Notes: generated by a model not told the origin, from the letters alone. DNA of 64,000 nucleotides from Paralichthys olivaceus (GCF_024713975.1 NC_091104.1:14031580-14095579), one strand, 5' to 3'. Shown: positions 39,001 through 59,004, counted from the first letter of the stretch. Made by a program: numbers and translations.

Positions 39001-42000
39001 ATCTTCTCAGCTTCAGCAGTGTATCCCCTCCATGGCTGAAGACTCCAGTCACGTGCAGTGAGAGCACGGGCAGGGTGAGCACAGGAAGTGACAGACAGGT
39101 ACGCCATTAATTCAGTCTGAATAAAATGATTGGTGGTGGTTATTACAGTCCTGCGAGGGCCACAGGCACCAGCTTTTGTCTATTTTTTCGTAACTTTTTT
39201 TTTTTCAATGGCAAATTGGGATGTGAAGAAGGTTTTAACAAACCAGATAAAAGTTTCAGAAACAACTTACCAACCCAATCTTACAGAACAAACAATAAAA
39301 TAAAATTCAAGGACCGACGATACTTTTTGCTATTCAACAGAAAGATGCTGGTGTGTGAGTATTGCAGAGTTTGCATGTATCCGTCCTCTTACAGCTTACA
39401 GAATTAATCTTAACTTAATGTTTTGAAACTTTGCAGAACCAATTTTGTGAAGCATTCAACACACTGTCACTGTGTCAAAATGCAACAGGGGTAGAATCAT
39501 CGCTCATAACACCCACACAAAAAGGAGTGTCTGCTCTACTTCCAATCCCAATTTGGCAGGTGGACAAGTTGCATAACATCCTGACTGAGACCGAGTGCAC
39601 CCACTAATTATATTTGTCACAGACTGCGGTTGAGAATGAAGTGAAAACAGACCTTTGTGAGGATGGTTTTGCCGTAGTTCTTGGTGCTGGTCAAGCCTGT
39701 GTTAAGGTAACTGGGCTTCTTGATGGAGTGAGACGGGTAGTAAGCTACAAAATGACGATCAGAGAAAGAGTTTGTTTAGTTTTTCAAAAGGTTTACACTA
39801 GCAGCTCTCCCTTTTAAATGTGACGGCTTCAACTTTATCCTGTGAAAATATTCCAAGTCCCCAGATCAATATTCCTAAATCTACACTACTACCCTCGCTT
39901 CCCATGAATTAAAATGATTTAATATTATATCTATATATATTATAGAAACAAATAGTCTCTATACATAACACACACAATATTTCACTGACATTGTTATTTA
40001 GACATTATATGACATTACATACAGAATTGTCATTGTGCTCTTACGTTTGGGGCAGAGGCCTCCAAGGGCCTGAGCTTTAGAGGGGGCCACGTAGGCCAGC
40101 CCCAATGTGCCCTCATCAAAATCCTGGTAGGTGAACAAGTGGGCCAGACACACCTGAGAGGCGTTGCCAGCGATGTCTGAGCTAAATTGCTGAGGGAACA
40201 AGAGGAAATATTATCTACCAACTGTAGAATCTGTCAAAATTAGGTTTATTTAAACAAAAAACAAAACCCATAAAGAAAAGGACATTAATAAAACTAAATT
40301 ACATCTATCTCATAGAAACCAGATGCATTGAGTCTATCTCCATGAGGATAAATACAGTGTAATGGCAAAATATTTTTCATTAAAGCTGTACAGACATGAT
40401 CTGTGGGTAAAAGCAGGAGAATTGGCTCCAGACGTTACCCAGAGTTTGCCTTTCACACACGCACAACGCAGCAGGAGATTCTCTCCACAGACGCGTTCAC
40501 AACAACAACAACAACAACAACAAATCCTCTACATTATTAAGGTGAGGGGTGGTGCAGCAGTGTGGAGGATTTTAAACATTTGCGTGAACTCTTCATACTT
40601 TGAACCAATTTAAGTTTCCACACTGCATTTCCCAAACCTCCTCTCCCTTCATGCCTATATCTAGACATTCTGTCTGTCTATGTGTTGACCTTTCTGTCTC
40701 TTTGATTCCTTCTCCTACCTCAAGCAGTCGCTTCACGTCCCACACCTCTTTTCCTGTCACAGAGCTGTTCTCCATGTTATAGTGGACCCAGCCGATGCCA
40801 GCACTGCCAGGGGGAGGCTTTGTAGGCTCCTTGTTGATAATCATCTGAGAACAGTAACCAAGGATGTTAATTACACAATTTTATGATTTTATTTTATTAC
40901 ATTTTTAAGATCAAGATTTCAAAATGCATAATAAATATTATATTATACAGCTATAATACGTATGACACACATATATACATATATATATATATATAAGACA
41001 GTTCCTCTCAACTTTAGTGTGAAGAGAATTGGAATATAACTCTAAGTTGCTAAATGAATGCCTATCTTTTCAGTGAGGAAACCCACAACTCATCATATGA
41101 AAACAGTGTCTCCATTCATTCCCACAGCCTGTGGAACAAATTCAATTACCCCACAAGCCACACACAAAAGCTTTCAGTTCCTCAGAAAAATGCAGCTCTC
41201 AAACTCTGCAGGACTGTTATTCTCAGCCTCACTCTCAGGAGTGACTTGATGTAATACAAAGCAGTTGTGCTGCTGGGAGCAGTAAAATGTTTGATGTTTA
41301 AATGCTATAAATTGGTGTACGAGTGGAACATCATACAACACACAGACAGCTATACACACCTGATGAATCTGAACCCCGTAGCCTGTGAATTCATCATCCC
41401 ATGTTGTGTTCCTATAAATGTCATCAACTCGATCAATCAGCTCAATCTGAAGTGAAAAGAAAAATAAATTACTTAGCAGGAATGATTAACACTAGAATTG
41501 GTTTTCCACTGTTATAGTATATTAAACATACTTATAATAGATTACAGGTTTGGTCTGTTTTGGGATGTAAAACTAAACAGTGGAGATAATTAATTTAACA
41601 CCCGAAGAATACATGTTAAAGCTTTACATGTTTCTCTTCCATAATGAATTATGTTTTGCGCATATGATCATAAAGTCAGACCAGGTAGTTGAGAGTGACG
41701 CTCTCTTGTCCACGGCCCATGTGTTTAAAGAAGCGGTAATCTGCGACCAGCAGCAGGGTGCAAGTGTTCTTCTTGTGGTCGTGTGTCTGTCTTTTCTCTC
41801 TGTGGTGGTTCTCTACAAGAAGCAGCAGGAGCAGATTTAGAGATTAATTAATTAGAAGACATTGAGAAAAAAAGATCATAGGCTGAAAAACAAGCAAAAA
41901 GAGGAAATGATCGTGTGTTTAAAAAATATCCTAACAGGTTAATCTTACAAATAAATAAGGACTGCAAAAAGTAAAAGAATGAGGCCACGCTCCAGTGTCC

Positions 42001-45000
42001 CGTCGTTAATTGCCCTAGTTTTCACATTTAGCAACATGTCTTCTTTTGTTTCCCTGTGAACTGATAAAGCTCTGCCTCCCTTCTTAAAGCCAGAATAAAG
42101 CTGAAGTTTAACATGAGACAAAAGACCTGAGCACATAATGAGAAGTGTCAACGAGGTCTGATGTATATTTAAAGAATTAGATGAGAAGATCACTGTAAAC
42201 TGAAGCAGAATTCAGAAACACACCGTACAGTGATGTTTGAGTTAAACAGTTGGAGCAGCAGTTTTCAGGATAATCTCTTTACCTCCATAAAAACAATTAT
42301 GTGTTAAATCTGTTTCTACATATTTTAACACTAACACACTTTCTACTCCGTCACCCAGACACTATCGGAGCCGAGCAGCCACCTCTCACAGTAATAAATG
42401 AGGCTGACTGACCGCACGCTGCAGCCTGGAATAACTCAAGCCAAGCGTTATTGTTAGAAAACATAAAATGCCCATCAAACTTTCCTGGAGTCCATGGTCA
42501 TTTTTAAATTCAACTCAAGAATTATGTGTAATTGACGAATATCAAGACAACAAGAAACCTGAGCATAACATAATTCTGTACACATGACTCTACACTGCTC
42601 AAGAGTGTGGGTGTGCATCGCTCTGGCTTCCACAAAAAGAAGTGGGAGACCAGTGACAACTCAGAGTCATCTCATTGGGCCACGAAGCCTCCATGAATTT
42701 TAATGCCTCCTCCAGAAGAACCTTTACCTCGACTCATCTCCCCAACGAGTGCTTTCAACCAGAAGCCAGTGAGAGGTGTTATAGAAATCTCCTCTGGGCA
42801 CATTATCAGTGCTATATGCTTTATATCTCTAACACAGCCCAAGAGAATCAAAAGGCATTTACATAATACCCACTTGTCAGTAGTGTGTATGTGCATAAAA
42901 GAGGCTGTGTTTTACAGATAAAAAAAGGCTGTTATAAAAGTGATTGTTACAGAATCTAACACCCACCTACTTTGTCTCACTACTACACTCTCCTCCTCCC
43001 TCCTTCTCTCCACCTTAATCATTTGTCATCCTCCTACTCTTCATCTACTCTTTGCTTTCCACCAGCAGGCTGCACCAGATTTTTAACCGTTATCTTCACG
43101 TTACCACTACACAGCTCACCCTTTTTCTGTTCCACCTCCTGCCCATCCCAGTCCCTCCCAGGAGTCTGGGGCTGCAGGTCCATGTCCTCTGCGTGGACGT
43201 AACCACACACCTTTGGGGAAACGATGCGACTGAGATTCTTGATGTCTTCAGAGCGATAAACCAACAACCTGCCATCAGTTGGGGAATCTATAAACCTCCA
43301 TAGGGGCTGTATGGAAAAAAACACAAAGAGCAAACCATATGGGTCAGAGACGGTATCAAGGTTGAGAGTATGACCAATATGACAAAGTACAACAGATGAG
43401 TTGGAGGAATATGGCACTTGTCAGCTGTGTGAAATGTACAAATGATGTGCCTGATTTACAGACTACATCATCGTAACACTGGATTTACCGTATGTTCCTT
43501 GAACATGTGCTCTTTGCATGGTTTTTCTTAGCTTTGGTAAAGCCTATAAGTTCATCACAGTCTTCAACACTGCTGCCTCTCAACTTTCAAACCGCATGGT
43601 CAGTCCCTCCACAGAAACAATGGTTTTACAATGACTCCTTACCTCTACATTGTACTCCGCTTCATCGGTTAGAATGTGAGCAGAAAACTCATCTCCATCT
43701 ATGTGTGCCTGCACACGTGAATTCTCCTCTCCTTCAGACAAAAAGCAGGTAAGGTTCCTTTTATTGAAAGACTAACAACAGCCCATATCCTGTACTCTCT
43801 TAAGATGAAGTGCACACTATCATGTCAGCCAGTATCATCTGAAAAAAGCAGTACCTAATCAACCAAAACATTGTAGCTGATATTCAAAATAAAGTCAATA
43901 AGTTGATTGTAGATTATGAAATATCATTTTTTCTTTTTAATTTTACTTGTTGTGTACATGCAAGTTGAGACTCTTGGGAAACATGGGATCAAGGAAAGTG
44001 TCATATCATAATTTCCCTACGGGGATTAATAAAGTACGTCTGATTCTGATACTGATATTAAGTTTCATTCATTCATTCATTCATTCTTATAGTGTAACTT
44101 ACCGACAAGATGTCCTGTGAAGTAGTTCTGAAGCTGAATATCATAGTTCTCCTCCATCCCATGTTTATCTACAAACACAGCTTTGAAGTTATCTGTGAAA
44201 AGGTCCGTGTTGGTGGTCAAGTAAAGCTTGAAACGTCTGAAGTCAGAAAAAAGATGCAAACATGACATCAGCATTAACCCAAACACTGTGGTTTTGGGCC
44301 AATATTTAGAGACACATTACAATGTGCATTTATGTTGCACATACACACAAGAGACATGTGTTTATTGTCTTAATTCAGGCTCTCTCTATATATATGGTTG
44401 TATTTGTGTTACGATCATGAATACATTTAAGAACTTTATGGTTAAAGCCTCAATAACATTGCTCTGTTGTAAATGTTTGATAACAACATGTCAGGAATCA
44501 TTGACGTTTTTTTAACGTGCAAATATGAATAACGGACCCAAAAATTTGTCAGGCGTTACTTTTCAAACATACATACACATAAATACATGTTTATTTGTGT
44601 ATCATCACACAAATAAACTACATTATGAATCTGCCAAGCAACATTACTGCACGGATCACAACTACTGAGGTTGAGCACCCGACATGTGGCTGCTGTTGTA
44701 CCTGTGCAGGGCTGTGAAGCTCACCAGCCTCTCCAGGTGGGACTGGGTGTGGACGTCCCTCTTCCTGACTGAGTGCAGCTGGAGGCCCGACAATGGCAGC
44801 ACCTCAAAGTCTGACAGGAAGGAGTTCAGAACATCTGGAAAACACACAAGAAGAAGAAGAAGAAGAAGAAGAAGAAGAAGAAGAGTCAGTAGCTAACACA
44901 ACAGTGTCCCTGCACAGACTAACCACTGGATCTGTCAAACCCACCTCCTCACTTGATGTGATGTGGTTATATTCTAGCAGCGAGCCTGAACTGACGACTC

Positions 45001-45272
45001 GACACTTTATTACAGATTAAACAAACAGCGACATTGACTACAAGAAGAGATGAAGTGCAACGCACACACATTGAATTTGTAATAGTCGTTGTTTACGGTT
45101 AGCATTCCTAGGAGAGCTAGCATTTACATTAAAGCTACCGTTAGCTTAGCTTGCTAAGTTACTCACCGAACTCCGGTTTTTTGTCGAGGTGGTCCTCGGT
45201 GGTAATTCTTGACTTGACAGCTCCGTTGACCCAGCAAGGAGCCAGCAGGATCATTATAAACAGGTTCATCAT
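33057..45272 (-). CDS. adam17: ADAM17 (TACE) membrane sheddase
   Basis: ADAM17 is a type I membrane zinc protease that sheds TNF-alpha, EGFR ligands and other ectodomains. Exons in transcript order: 45272-45167, 44834-44702, 44236-44103, 43731-43643, 43306-43120, 41812-41682, 41446-41360, 40844-40719, 40189-40045, 39744-39653, 38544-38392, 37906-37707, 37552-37449, 37312-37178, 36626-36496, 36349-36271, 36170-36082, 35903-35844, 33473-33057. The frame is closed, 865 residues (human 824, also 19 exons). It opens with a signal peptide ([17 protein letters not shown]). The cysteine switch PKVCGY has Cys188 and the furin site is REKR at 221-224. The catalytic [11 protein letters not shown] is at 418-428, followed by [10 protein letters not shown]. 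Then come a Cys-rich disintegrin and membrane-proximal region and a membrane span near 686-706. The cytoplasmic tail is about 26 residues longer than human, keeps MATIQED (T802, at the human T735 position) and ends in the PDZ ligand ETEC. Teleosts often have two adam17 copies; which this is, is unknown. Confidence 0.96.
38545..39652 (+). repeat. Possible repeat-filled adam17 intron
   Basis: This 1.1-kb intron between the exons at 39744-39653 and 38544-38392 is less AT-rich than its neighbours. It contains blocks such as GATTGGTGGTGGTTATTACA and TGCGAGGGCCACAGG (about 39128-39165) that look like part of a dispersed element. I found no terminal inverted repeats and no protein-coding remnant, so the call is tentative. 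Confidence 0.3.
40500..40523 (+). repeat. (CAA)n microsatellite
   Basis: Eight CAA units in an adam17 intron. Confidence 0.9.
44010..44056 (+). repeat. Retroelement 3' tail fragment
   Basis: TTTCCCTACGGGGATTAATA then AAGTACGTCTGATTCTGATACTGAT matches the form of a common fish retroelement tail (ccc-gggg-ataaataaagta followed by TTCTGA repeats). It lies in an adam17 intron, close to the exon ending at 44103. Confidence 0.5.
44064..44086 (+). repeat. (ATTC)n microsatellite
   Basis: Five to six ATTC units about 12 bases beyond the GTAAGT donor of the adam17 exon 44236-44103, on the intron side. Confidence 0.9.
44848..44884 (+). repeat. (AAG)n microsatellite, CTT in transcript sense
   Basis: Twelve AAG units on the plus strand. 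On the adam17 sense strand this is (CTT)n ending about 10 bases before the CAG acceptor at 44837-44835, so it forms part of the polypyrimidine tract of exon 2. Confidence 0.95.
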
Positions 45273-45420
45273 CTTCAGGCCTCTCAGAGAGCTAATCTTA
45301 TGCTGCCATTGTCCCGAGATTTCTGTTTGTCTGCACCGCTAACGTTAGCTGAGCCACCCGGAAGTGCACAGGCTGGAAAACATCCGCTTTTCACATCAAC
45401 ACGATCATTTCTCACGAGGC
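45273..45420 (-). promoter_or_regulatory. adam17: adam17 promoter and 5'UTR
   Basis: The sequence just upstream of the adam17 ATG holds an ETS-type site (CCCGGAAGTG, plus orientation, 45357-45366). No TATA box is obvious. The transcription start is not determined. Confidence 0.45.
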
Positions 45421-46600
45421 CCTTGATGATCTTATTATCTGTGATAAAAGAAGTTTACATTCAAAACCTTAACTGTGAGTAAAAGTAGCAAGTGTTATTT
45501 AAGTAACAGTGAGCAATATATCATTGAATGGCCCCTATCATATTATTATTTCACTGGATTATCTTTGTTTCCAAAAGTGAAACCAATTTTTAGAATATTA
45601 TCCAGCTTTTTAATGTAAAGTCCCTGAGGCTGTAGGTGAGACTGAGGCTGCACAAGTATAAATAAATGAAAAATATACAGTTTGCAATGAAAAGGCTATA
45701 TCTGTATTTTTACTTATTTATTTCTACATGTATACATTTATTCATTTATGCTTCTCTACATACACATATTTAATTATGTATACACCCATAAAATGTTTTA
45801 ACTGAGTGACCTGTGCCACCCACACATCCCACATATTCTATCATCTCCCTACAGTAGCCAGAGAGACCTGTGAGGTTTCATGTATAATCCCTAAGGCTGT
45901 TATATATGGAGGACTAAATATAACAAATAAATGCATAATTAAATAGAAAAACAAATGAAAAAGATGAATACATTTTTTTATTTAACTAATTAATTTCTCT
46001 GTTCACATGTCAACCCAAGATAGAAGTAGAAGATCCTATGATCACCCTGCATACCCAATTAATAGAAATACCTATAGAAATAAGTAAATACATGTGGAAA
46101 TGAGTGGGTAAATGCTAATTGCAGGGTTATAGCCTTTTTCATCACTTATCTATTCTTTATACTCAAGTATCTCTTTTACTTGTCCTTCATAGTTGAGTAA
46201 AAATTACAATATTTCTATCTATACCTTAAACAGCATGATCGAATAGAAATGCTCAATAAAAAAATTCAAATAAATCTGCTCCTTTATAGCACCGCCAAGG
46301 TTGTAAACAACACCTGCATGGACAGTTTGCCCATTTATAGTTGAATGCTGTTGCTCTGGTGACATTTGGCCAATTTAATCTTTTGTATTTCATAAAATAA
46401 TATTTTGTAGGATATGTTCCTCCAAATTGTAGTGACGTCAGCAACATAAGTACCAGTTTCTGGGTACACTAGAGTAAATCTACTTTCCCGTATTTCATTT
46501 GCATAAGGAGAACAGTCAAATACAGCACTTTGCAAGAATAATAGATACAGTACATTTGTTATGCAAGTAAAGACAACAGAAAGACAAACATGGATTTGGT
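45421..46600. other. adam17-ywhaq intergenic spacer
   Basis: About 1.2 kb of very AT-rich DNA rich in ATTTAT and ACATAT runs. No gene or structured repeat is seen. Confidence 0.6.
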
Positions 46601-47587
46601 TTATAAAATGTTTTATTCATGTTAACATAGCTGATACATAGGGATTCAAACAGTTCCACAAGGCTTTCGGGGGCTACAATTGAATGAATAGCAAAACAAT
46701 AGTGGTCCAAATCTCTAATGACAATCACTGGACAGACTAACAAATCACCCTCATGTAGGATGTGTACAAACCTGCATTGAAAATTACTAAAACTGACACA
46801 TGGACTTGTGTGTGTTACAGCAATTGTTCCCATTCCAGTGTAATATCTGAAGAGACATGCATGACAGAATTGTCTTCTTCCCATTAAAAAGGTCCCTGTG
46901 TTTGGTCAGACAAGCACCACCATTTTCTCCCACAAAAAGACATGCTTCAGTGATAGAGTGGCATCATAACCAGGGCAGAAAGTGAGGATTTCACCAATGG
47001 GCACTACTTAGCTCTGTTATAGTATTGTTGCCAGCATGTAAAGTGCACTGGCTTTCCCTGCAGTATGAAAATTACATTTGTTTGATGTTGGACTTCAGCT
47101 GCTGTAACCGTACCACATAATTGTAGAGACAGACGCACTACGAAAAAGCTATAGGGGAAACAAATTTTTATATCCAACATTTCTTATTGGGGGAAAATGA
47201 AAATCCAAATCTCTCAATGATGGGACTTAGGCTTGTTCAATGATGGGACATAATTTTTTCTCAGCCTCTAAATTGAGCTAGGAGTCTGATACCATTGTCA
47301 AGCTACCAATCACTTTTCTACAGCTGAAACTGCACACATGGGAAGGCCAGGGCAAGCACAAACCAGAAGAATGGAGGGTTTCTTTTTTTTTGTTTTTCAC
47401 CATTTGTCAAAATCAGCCATGTGAAAAGAATGATTTTTCTCATTTGTTTCCTTACACAACTCTTTTCAGCAGTGGGTTTCATTGGTAGAATGTTTGAGTG
47501 GAGCAATAAGGAATGAAGGATGTGTAAAAAGTTTTTTTTTTCCTTTTGTCATTTTAGGAGATGAACCCAACATTGAGGGCTTGTGTT
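46601..47587 (-). other. ywhaq 3'UTR
   Basis: Noncoding sequence follows the 14-3-3 stop codon and leads to a minus-strand AATAAA (46612-46617). The length of about 1 kb fits the 3'UTR usual for YWHAQ. Minus-strand frames of 60-122 residues here have no family resemblance. Confidence 0.65.
46612..46617 (-). terminator. ywhaq poly(A) signal
   Basis: AATAAA on the minus strand, about 970 bases after the stop codon. Confidence 0.6.
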
Positions 47588-54063
<6,476 letters not shown>

Positions 54064-54990
54064 GTTTGTGTGACTGAAGTCAGAAATGCAGGGGGATACG
54101 CGACAGTCACGGGCTGCGGTGCTGAAGGGTCGTGTGCAGCAGGGGGATCGACGATGTAATTCCTCACCGATACGAGCTGCGAAAAAAAAAGGTTAATGCA
54201 ATTAATACGTGTGGGTGGAAATAATCGGTGGATCGTTATCGAGGCAAGAGGACGTGCATCCGCCCGGTGTTAGCTTGAAACTAGAGGCACTATGTTCGGT
54301 AACAGCAGCCATTTATATCCTTCAAGACAATCAGTTGACGGGCGATTTTTGCGTTAAATGTACCGACCCGCTGTGACAATTAATTACAAGGAATTCCTCA
54401 TGACTCGCGTTGTGAAGATACGAATAAACCACTGTCTTTAAAACGGTTTGAGAAGTCGAGGCAGGCTACGAGAATCGGGATATTGTGGAGAAGCCGCCAC
54501 AAAGCTGTCTGGTGGGTGCAGCTAACTAGTTAGCCACTGCTAACGGGCTTTAGCTACATCGGCCACTCCTTTGAACGAAGAAACGTCCAGTTACCGACAC
54601 TCGTAGCGTTCAGTGAACCAAATTCATCAGCCAGGTGAGAGTTTAGCGATCGCCCCGTGATGCCGCGTTTAAAAGGATCATGGACACAGTGAAATACTCA
54701 TCGTTTCTGACCTCCTGAGATCCGAATGCTCCACGAACTGATCCGATTTGACAGAGTGAAGCGAGAGGCGAAGAACAGCAGCGAATACCTAACAGCAGTG
54801 AGCAGGACGGGGGGCGGGTCGTATGGCTGCAAGTGGCCTATCATAAATCGACCCCTGTGTTGATTGACAGACAAGAATTAGCCGAGTGAACCAGTGGTCT
54901 CTCAGCGCGGGGTAAAGGGGCGGGCCTTCTGGGTAGGGGATAGTTTGACAGACCGGAACGCTGCAGCGGCTGGGGCCACGGGGTTTCCTC
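54064..54990 (-). promoter_or_regulatory. ywhaq 5'UTR and CpG-rich promoter
   Basis: A good acceptor (GACTTCAG ending at 54074) lies 10 bases upstream of the ATG, and a good donor (ATCG then GTGAGG, at 54167-54162) lies further upstream, which would define a 5'UTR intron of about 94 bases. Beyond it the sequence is CpG-bearing with GC boxes GGGGCGGG near 54813 and 54914 and a GACGTCAT near 55012. No TATA box is evident. A shared promoter with an unseen plus-strand gene is not supported. Confidence 0.5.
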
Positions 54991-55825
54991 CAATTAGAGC
55001 AAGGGACGAAGACGTCATCGCATTTCCATGGAGATACTCGGCCAATCACTCGTCGCTTTCACGCGCTGTAGGCGGGTGTGGCTCTCTCACTCTTTACATG
55101 CACACTCATCTCTGACATTTATATGGTTTCAATGCTTCATGTCGTCATATTTTATATTGTTCTTATCGCAAACTAATGCTATTTAACACCAAACCTTCCA
55201 CAAATGTCTGGATCCTTCTTACACCTACCTACATTTGATGAAGCTATTCATCTGTGTCCCCACCTCCATTGTCTCTAAACTCAGAGCTTATCTCTGCATT
55301 ATGATGTTTGACTAACATCGAACACAGACTTCAATCATTTTACTTAACAAGGGAAAATATTTTATTAGATGGAATCATTTGGCTCAAAGAAATTGAAAAA
55401 ACACTGATATGCTTTTCGTGAAATTTGTTGACAGTAAGGAAGACGTAGAACAACACAGGCCTTGTCCCGTGAGGCAGGATTGTTGTAGTTAAAAAGTATT
55501 GCCAGAATTATTCTCCGTTTATTCGATAATATGTTACACAAGAGTATTAAATACACTTTAACTGCAGATTGACATGCGTTTATTCCACAGCTTCCTGGGT
55601 GTGCCTCTTTTTAGATTATAAGACAAGATGGCAGAGAGCCCTTGAACATATGAACATCTTCCGCACCAGCTTGATGGTAAGGTGCCAACCACCAGCAGAT
55701 CTTAGGGATCACCAGCAGCTATTAGTGATCGCCAGTGGATGTGAGGAACATATCATTGGTTGTGTACCTTAGTGTCAAAGGGTGTTTTGCCCTTTTGGTC
55801 ACAAGACACCCTCCTCTAAGGCAGG

Positions 55826-55856
55826 CCCACCAGGTCCCACCAGGTCCCACCAGGTC
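55826..55856 (+). repeat. Three-copy 10-bp tandem repeat
   Basis: Three head-to-tail copies of CCCACCAGGT. Confidence 0.9.
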
Positions 55857-57399
55857 TTTCCTTCCGATCCAGCGTCACTGACTGCAGTGTTCTGCAGTCC
55901 ATGACGTTTCTTTTATGGTCTGGTGCAGGGTTTGTCCGTGGATTCTTGATTGTGGATGTTTCAATAAAATCCCTGCTGCAGAGCTCCACTGGGCAGATCA
56001 TTGCTTTCCAGCTACGTTTCTCTCTGTCAATCTTGATTGTGGATGGATTGACACACAGGGTCCAAAGTATAGACCCAAGTGGATTAGATTATCCTAGGCC
56101 TGTATCAGGGAAGGTTGGGTTGTTGGTGGGCAGGATGGGGACACTCCAGTGCCCATGTTCATTGTACTAAAGAGTCAAGTCTTCTTGGACAATAATAAAA
56201 GCTTAATGGCGCAGTTGTATTAGGCTTTGACTGCATAAATAAATTATTATTTGGTTCAACTAATTGTTAGTTTTGGTAAGTTTGGGCTTTTTGACCATAA
56301 GGTAAAACTGAATGTTAGACATATTATTTCATTTCCATTTATTTGCTGCAACTACACATTTTCCTTGTATGTTCATTTCTCAAACATTTATTTATACATT
56401 ATATATCAGTGTGTCAGCACTAAAGCAGTCCTACACATGTATGACACTAACTTACAGTGGTTCAAACATCAAATAAAATGATCTGCATGGGAAAACATTT
56501 GGGACACTTTCTTTCCAAATCATGTTTGTCACCCTCCTCATAGCCTGTTTGTTGCACAATACAAACCTCACTCTGACCTTTGTGCTCCCTCTGCATGTTT
56601 TGCTTCTCAGTCACAGAGGAGGGCAGAGTGACAAGCTGCTGAAGTCATGAAAAGGCTTTGGCTTACGTAATGAAACAAAGTCCTCACAGTGTCAGTGGTA
56701 GAAACACCTGGGCGTAGTTGGTCTCAGCTGAAACCTGCTGTTGCCCCGTTTGTTTGACGCTTCACAAATCATCGTGTCTTTGAGCACACAGATCCCATGT
56801 GGCGTGTTTCACATACAGCATTGAGTGCATACACCACAATACAGCCTCCGTCTTCTTCTAAACAACCAGCTTTTATTCTGTGTTCTTAGTCATACATCGC
56901 CACGGTAACCACAGACGCATTATTTACCATTCCTGACAGACAGTAGACGACCTCACGGGAGCTTTCATCAAAACCTCAGCTGGAAGACGCAATAGACAAG
57001 ACAGACAAGCCTGAATCTTAATAGAAGCTTTGTGAATTCTTTCTTCTTCATGTTAATGGTTGGACTGTATTTCAAATACAGTAATGCTGTCAAAGGAGTG
57101 AATCCCAGTTTTAAGGTTCATATGGAATGACAGTGATTCAAATATAGTCATTTATTTTATGAACTTCTCTCTTCTTCATGGTCGACTGCAGGCGTCAGCT
57201 TGCACACTCAGTTATGAGAAAGCTTGTTGTCTGATGAGGTCGGGAGATGTGGGGCCTCAGGGGATTTTAGGAAAAAGTCATGATGAATCACTGTGTCACT
57301 TTGACAATTCATGTTCTGATATGATAAATAAATTATATATTACTGGTAAACAGTAATGATTTAATATTTATCATATTTGATATGTTTTCACATATGTCC

Positions 57400-57665
57400 A
57401 TTAGTTGGTTTGTTTGTATGTAAACAAGGAACAAGACAAAATCAACTCAATGGATTAGTGTGAAGATTAGCGGAGGGATGTGGTATGGGTCAGGGAAGAA
57501 CACATTCCATTTTGGTGTGGATCTGCATCAGGGGGCAGATCCAGGATTCTTTTTTTTCTCTGTCTTTGATTTCTTTGAGTGTGTGAAATGTGGTGCAGCT
57601 TGACTGAATTTATTGAGACTGTTGGGCCTTGACGAAGGTAATTGTTCTAGTGAGTGCCTTTCAAG
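57400..57665 (+). repeat. Dispersed repeat family A, copy 3
   Basis: GTTGGTTTGTTTGTATGTAA, AACTCAATGGATT, GGATGTGGTATGGGTCA, TTTTGGTGTGGATC, GGGGGCAGATCCAGGATTCT and GGGCCTTGACGAAGG occur in the same order as in the minus-strand copy at 26807-27125. A minus-strand frame within it (57528-57791) is not a gene. Confidence 0.7.
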
Positions 57666-59004
57666 TATTCTTTGTGTTAATCTGTCTGTGCTTTGGCTCC
57701 ATAATATTTTCTCCTTAACTTTGGCCAATTTCTGTATCACACCATAAAATGAGCAACTATTTAGGCACATATGCAAGTCCTTGATACACATCTTTTACAA
57801 AAAGGATATATGATAGACTTTCACACTTACAAAAACTTAAAGGTTTGAGATTCTTCTTTTTCACACAATACTTTCAATTTATAAAATCATGAAATAGTTA
57901 CGACAAAAAGGAGACGCAGTGTTTAAAAGGACAGAGCTCTGTGTTCATTGCAGTATGAAATGGCGTCTTCAGGCTGACTTTTGCTCTCACCACACTTAAC
58001 CACAAACACACAAAGGAGAGCTTGAGTAAACAGTTGAAACCTGCCTGCTGGGTGTGACTTTGCACTAAGAGAGTTAAGACAATCCATACATTGTAGTTCA
58101 ATAGTTAACTAACTCATACATATTTTTAATTCGTGAATCAAATCGATTTTAGTTCAACTCCAGAAGAAATCCTGAAATAGTTTCTAGTGTTCATAGATTC
58201 TATTTGATATAGAAACTGTGCTAATAATATGTAATTTTACACTGTGATGACTGTATATATCTCTTATTTTTACTTCTTCCCACATGATGCAGCAACATTA
58301 TTCAAAATTGCGTTTAATCCCTCCAATCCCAACATGGTTTGATGGATGTTAACTCACAAGTTACAATTAAGATTCCAGTTGGACTCCTCTTGAAAATGAT
58401 TAAGCTAGTTTTGTATGTTTTCTGACAATTCTGCACAACCATCAGAACAGACCATAAACACATAGGAAACATGAGCTTCACCATCGGACCATGTGTCGTG
58501 TCAGCGCACAGACAGACAGACGGTGCACAAAGACCCTTTTGCAGAGCCGGCAGTGCAGGTCAGGATACATGACAACAGCTACTTCTGCTCTGTACAGGAA
58601 AGAGCAAAAGGGTTAGCATCCTGTCTAAGGCCAAACCACATAACAAGCCGTTTCTTGTTTTTACACACTCAAAGGAATTTGAATCTTCCATTCACATCCT
58701 GACAGCACCTGCATAGACAACATCAATTCTCAGTCAGCTCAACGTCTCATGTTTTATGTTTTATGACTCAAACAAACTTGATTGTGGTAGTTTGCGTATC
58801 CTTTATACATACATGCAATGACACCTCCAGTGTTTGATCGATTCTGCCTGTTCAAAACGTGCCTGTTAGTGGACAACATCCTACTAATCAATTCATAATT
58901 CTCTGACTCTCCTTTTCTCTACAACCAACAATACTTAGTTGACGGTGCACTTCCTGGGATCCCCACATCTAACCCTAATGCTTTTAAGGACTCAAACGTG
59001 CTTT

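Noticed and set aside
46516-46884. 122-codon minus-strand frame
   Set aside because: It lies within the ywhaq 3'UTR; no homology and no start context.
54894-55115. 73-codon plus-strand frame divergent from ywhaq
   Set aside because: It lies in CpG-rich promoter DNA with no domain or splice evidence.
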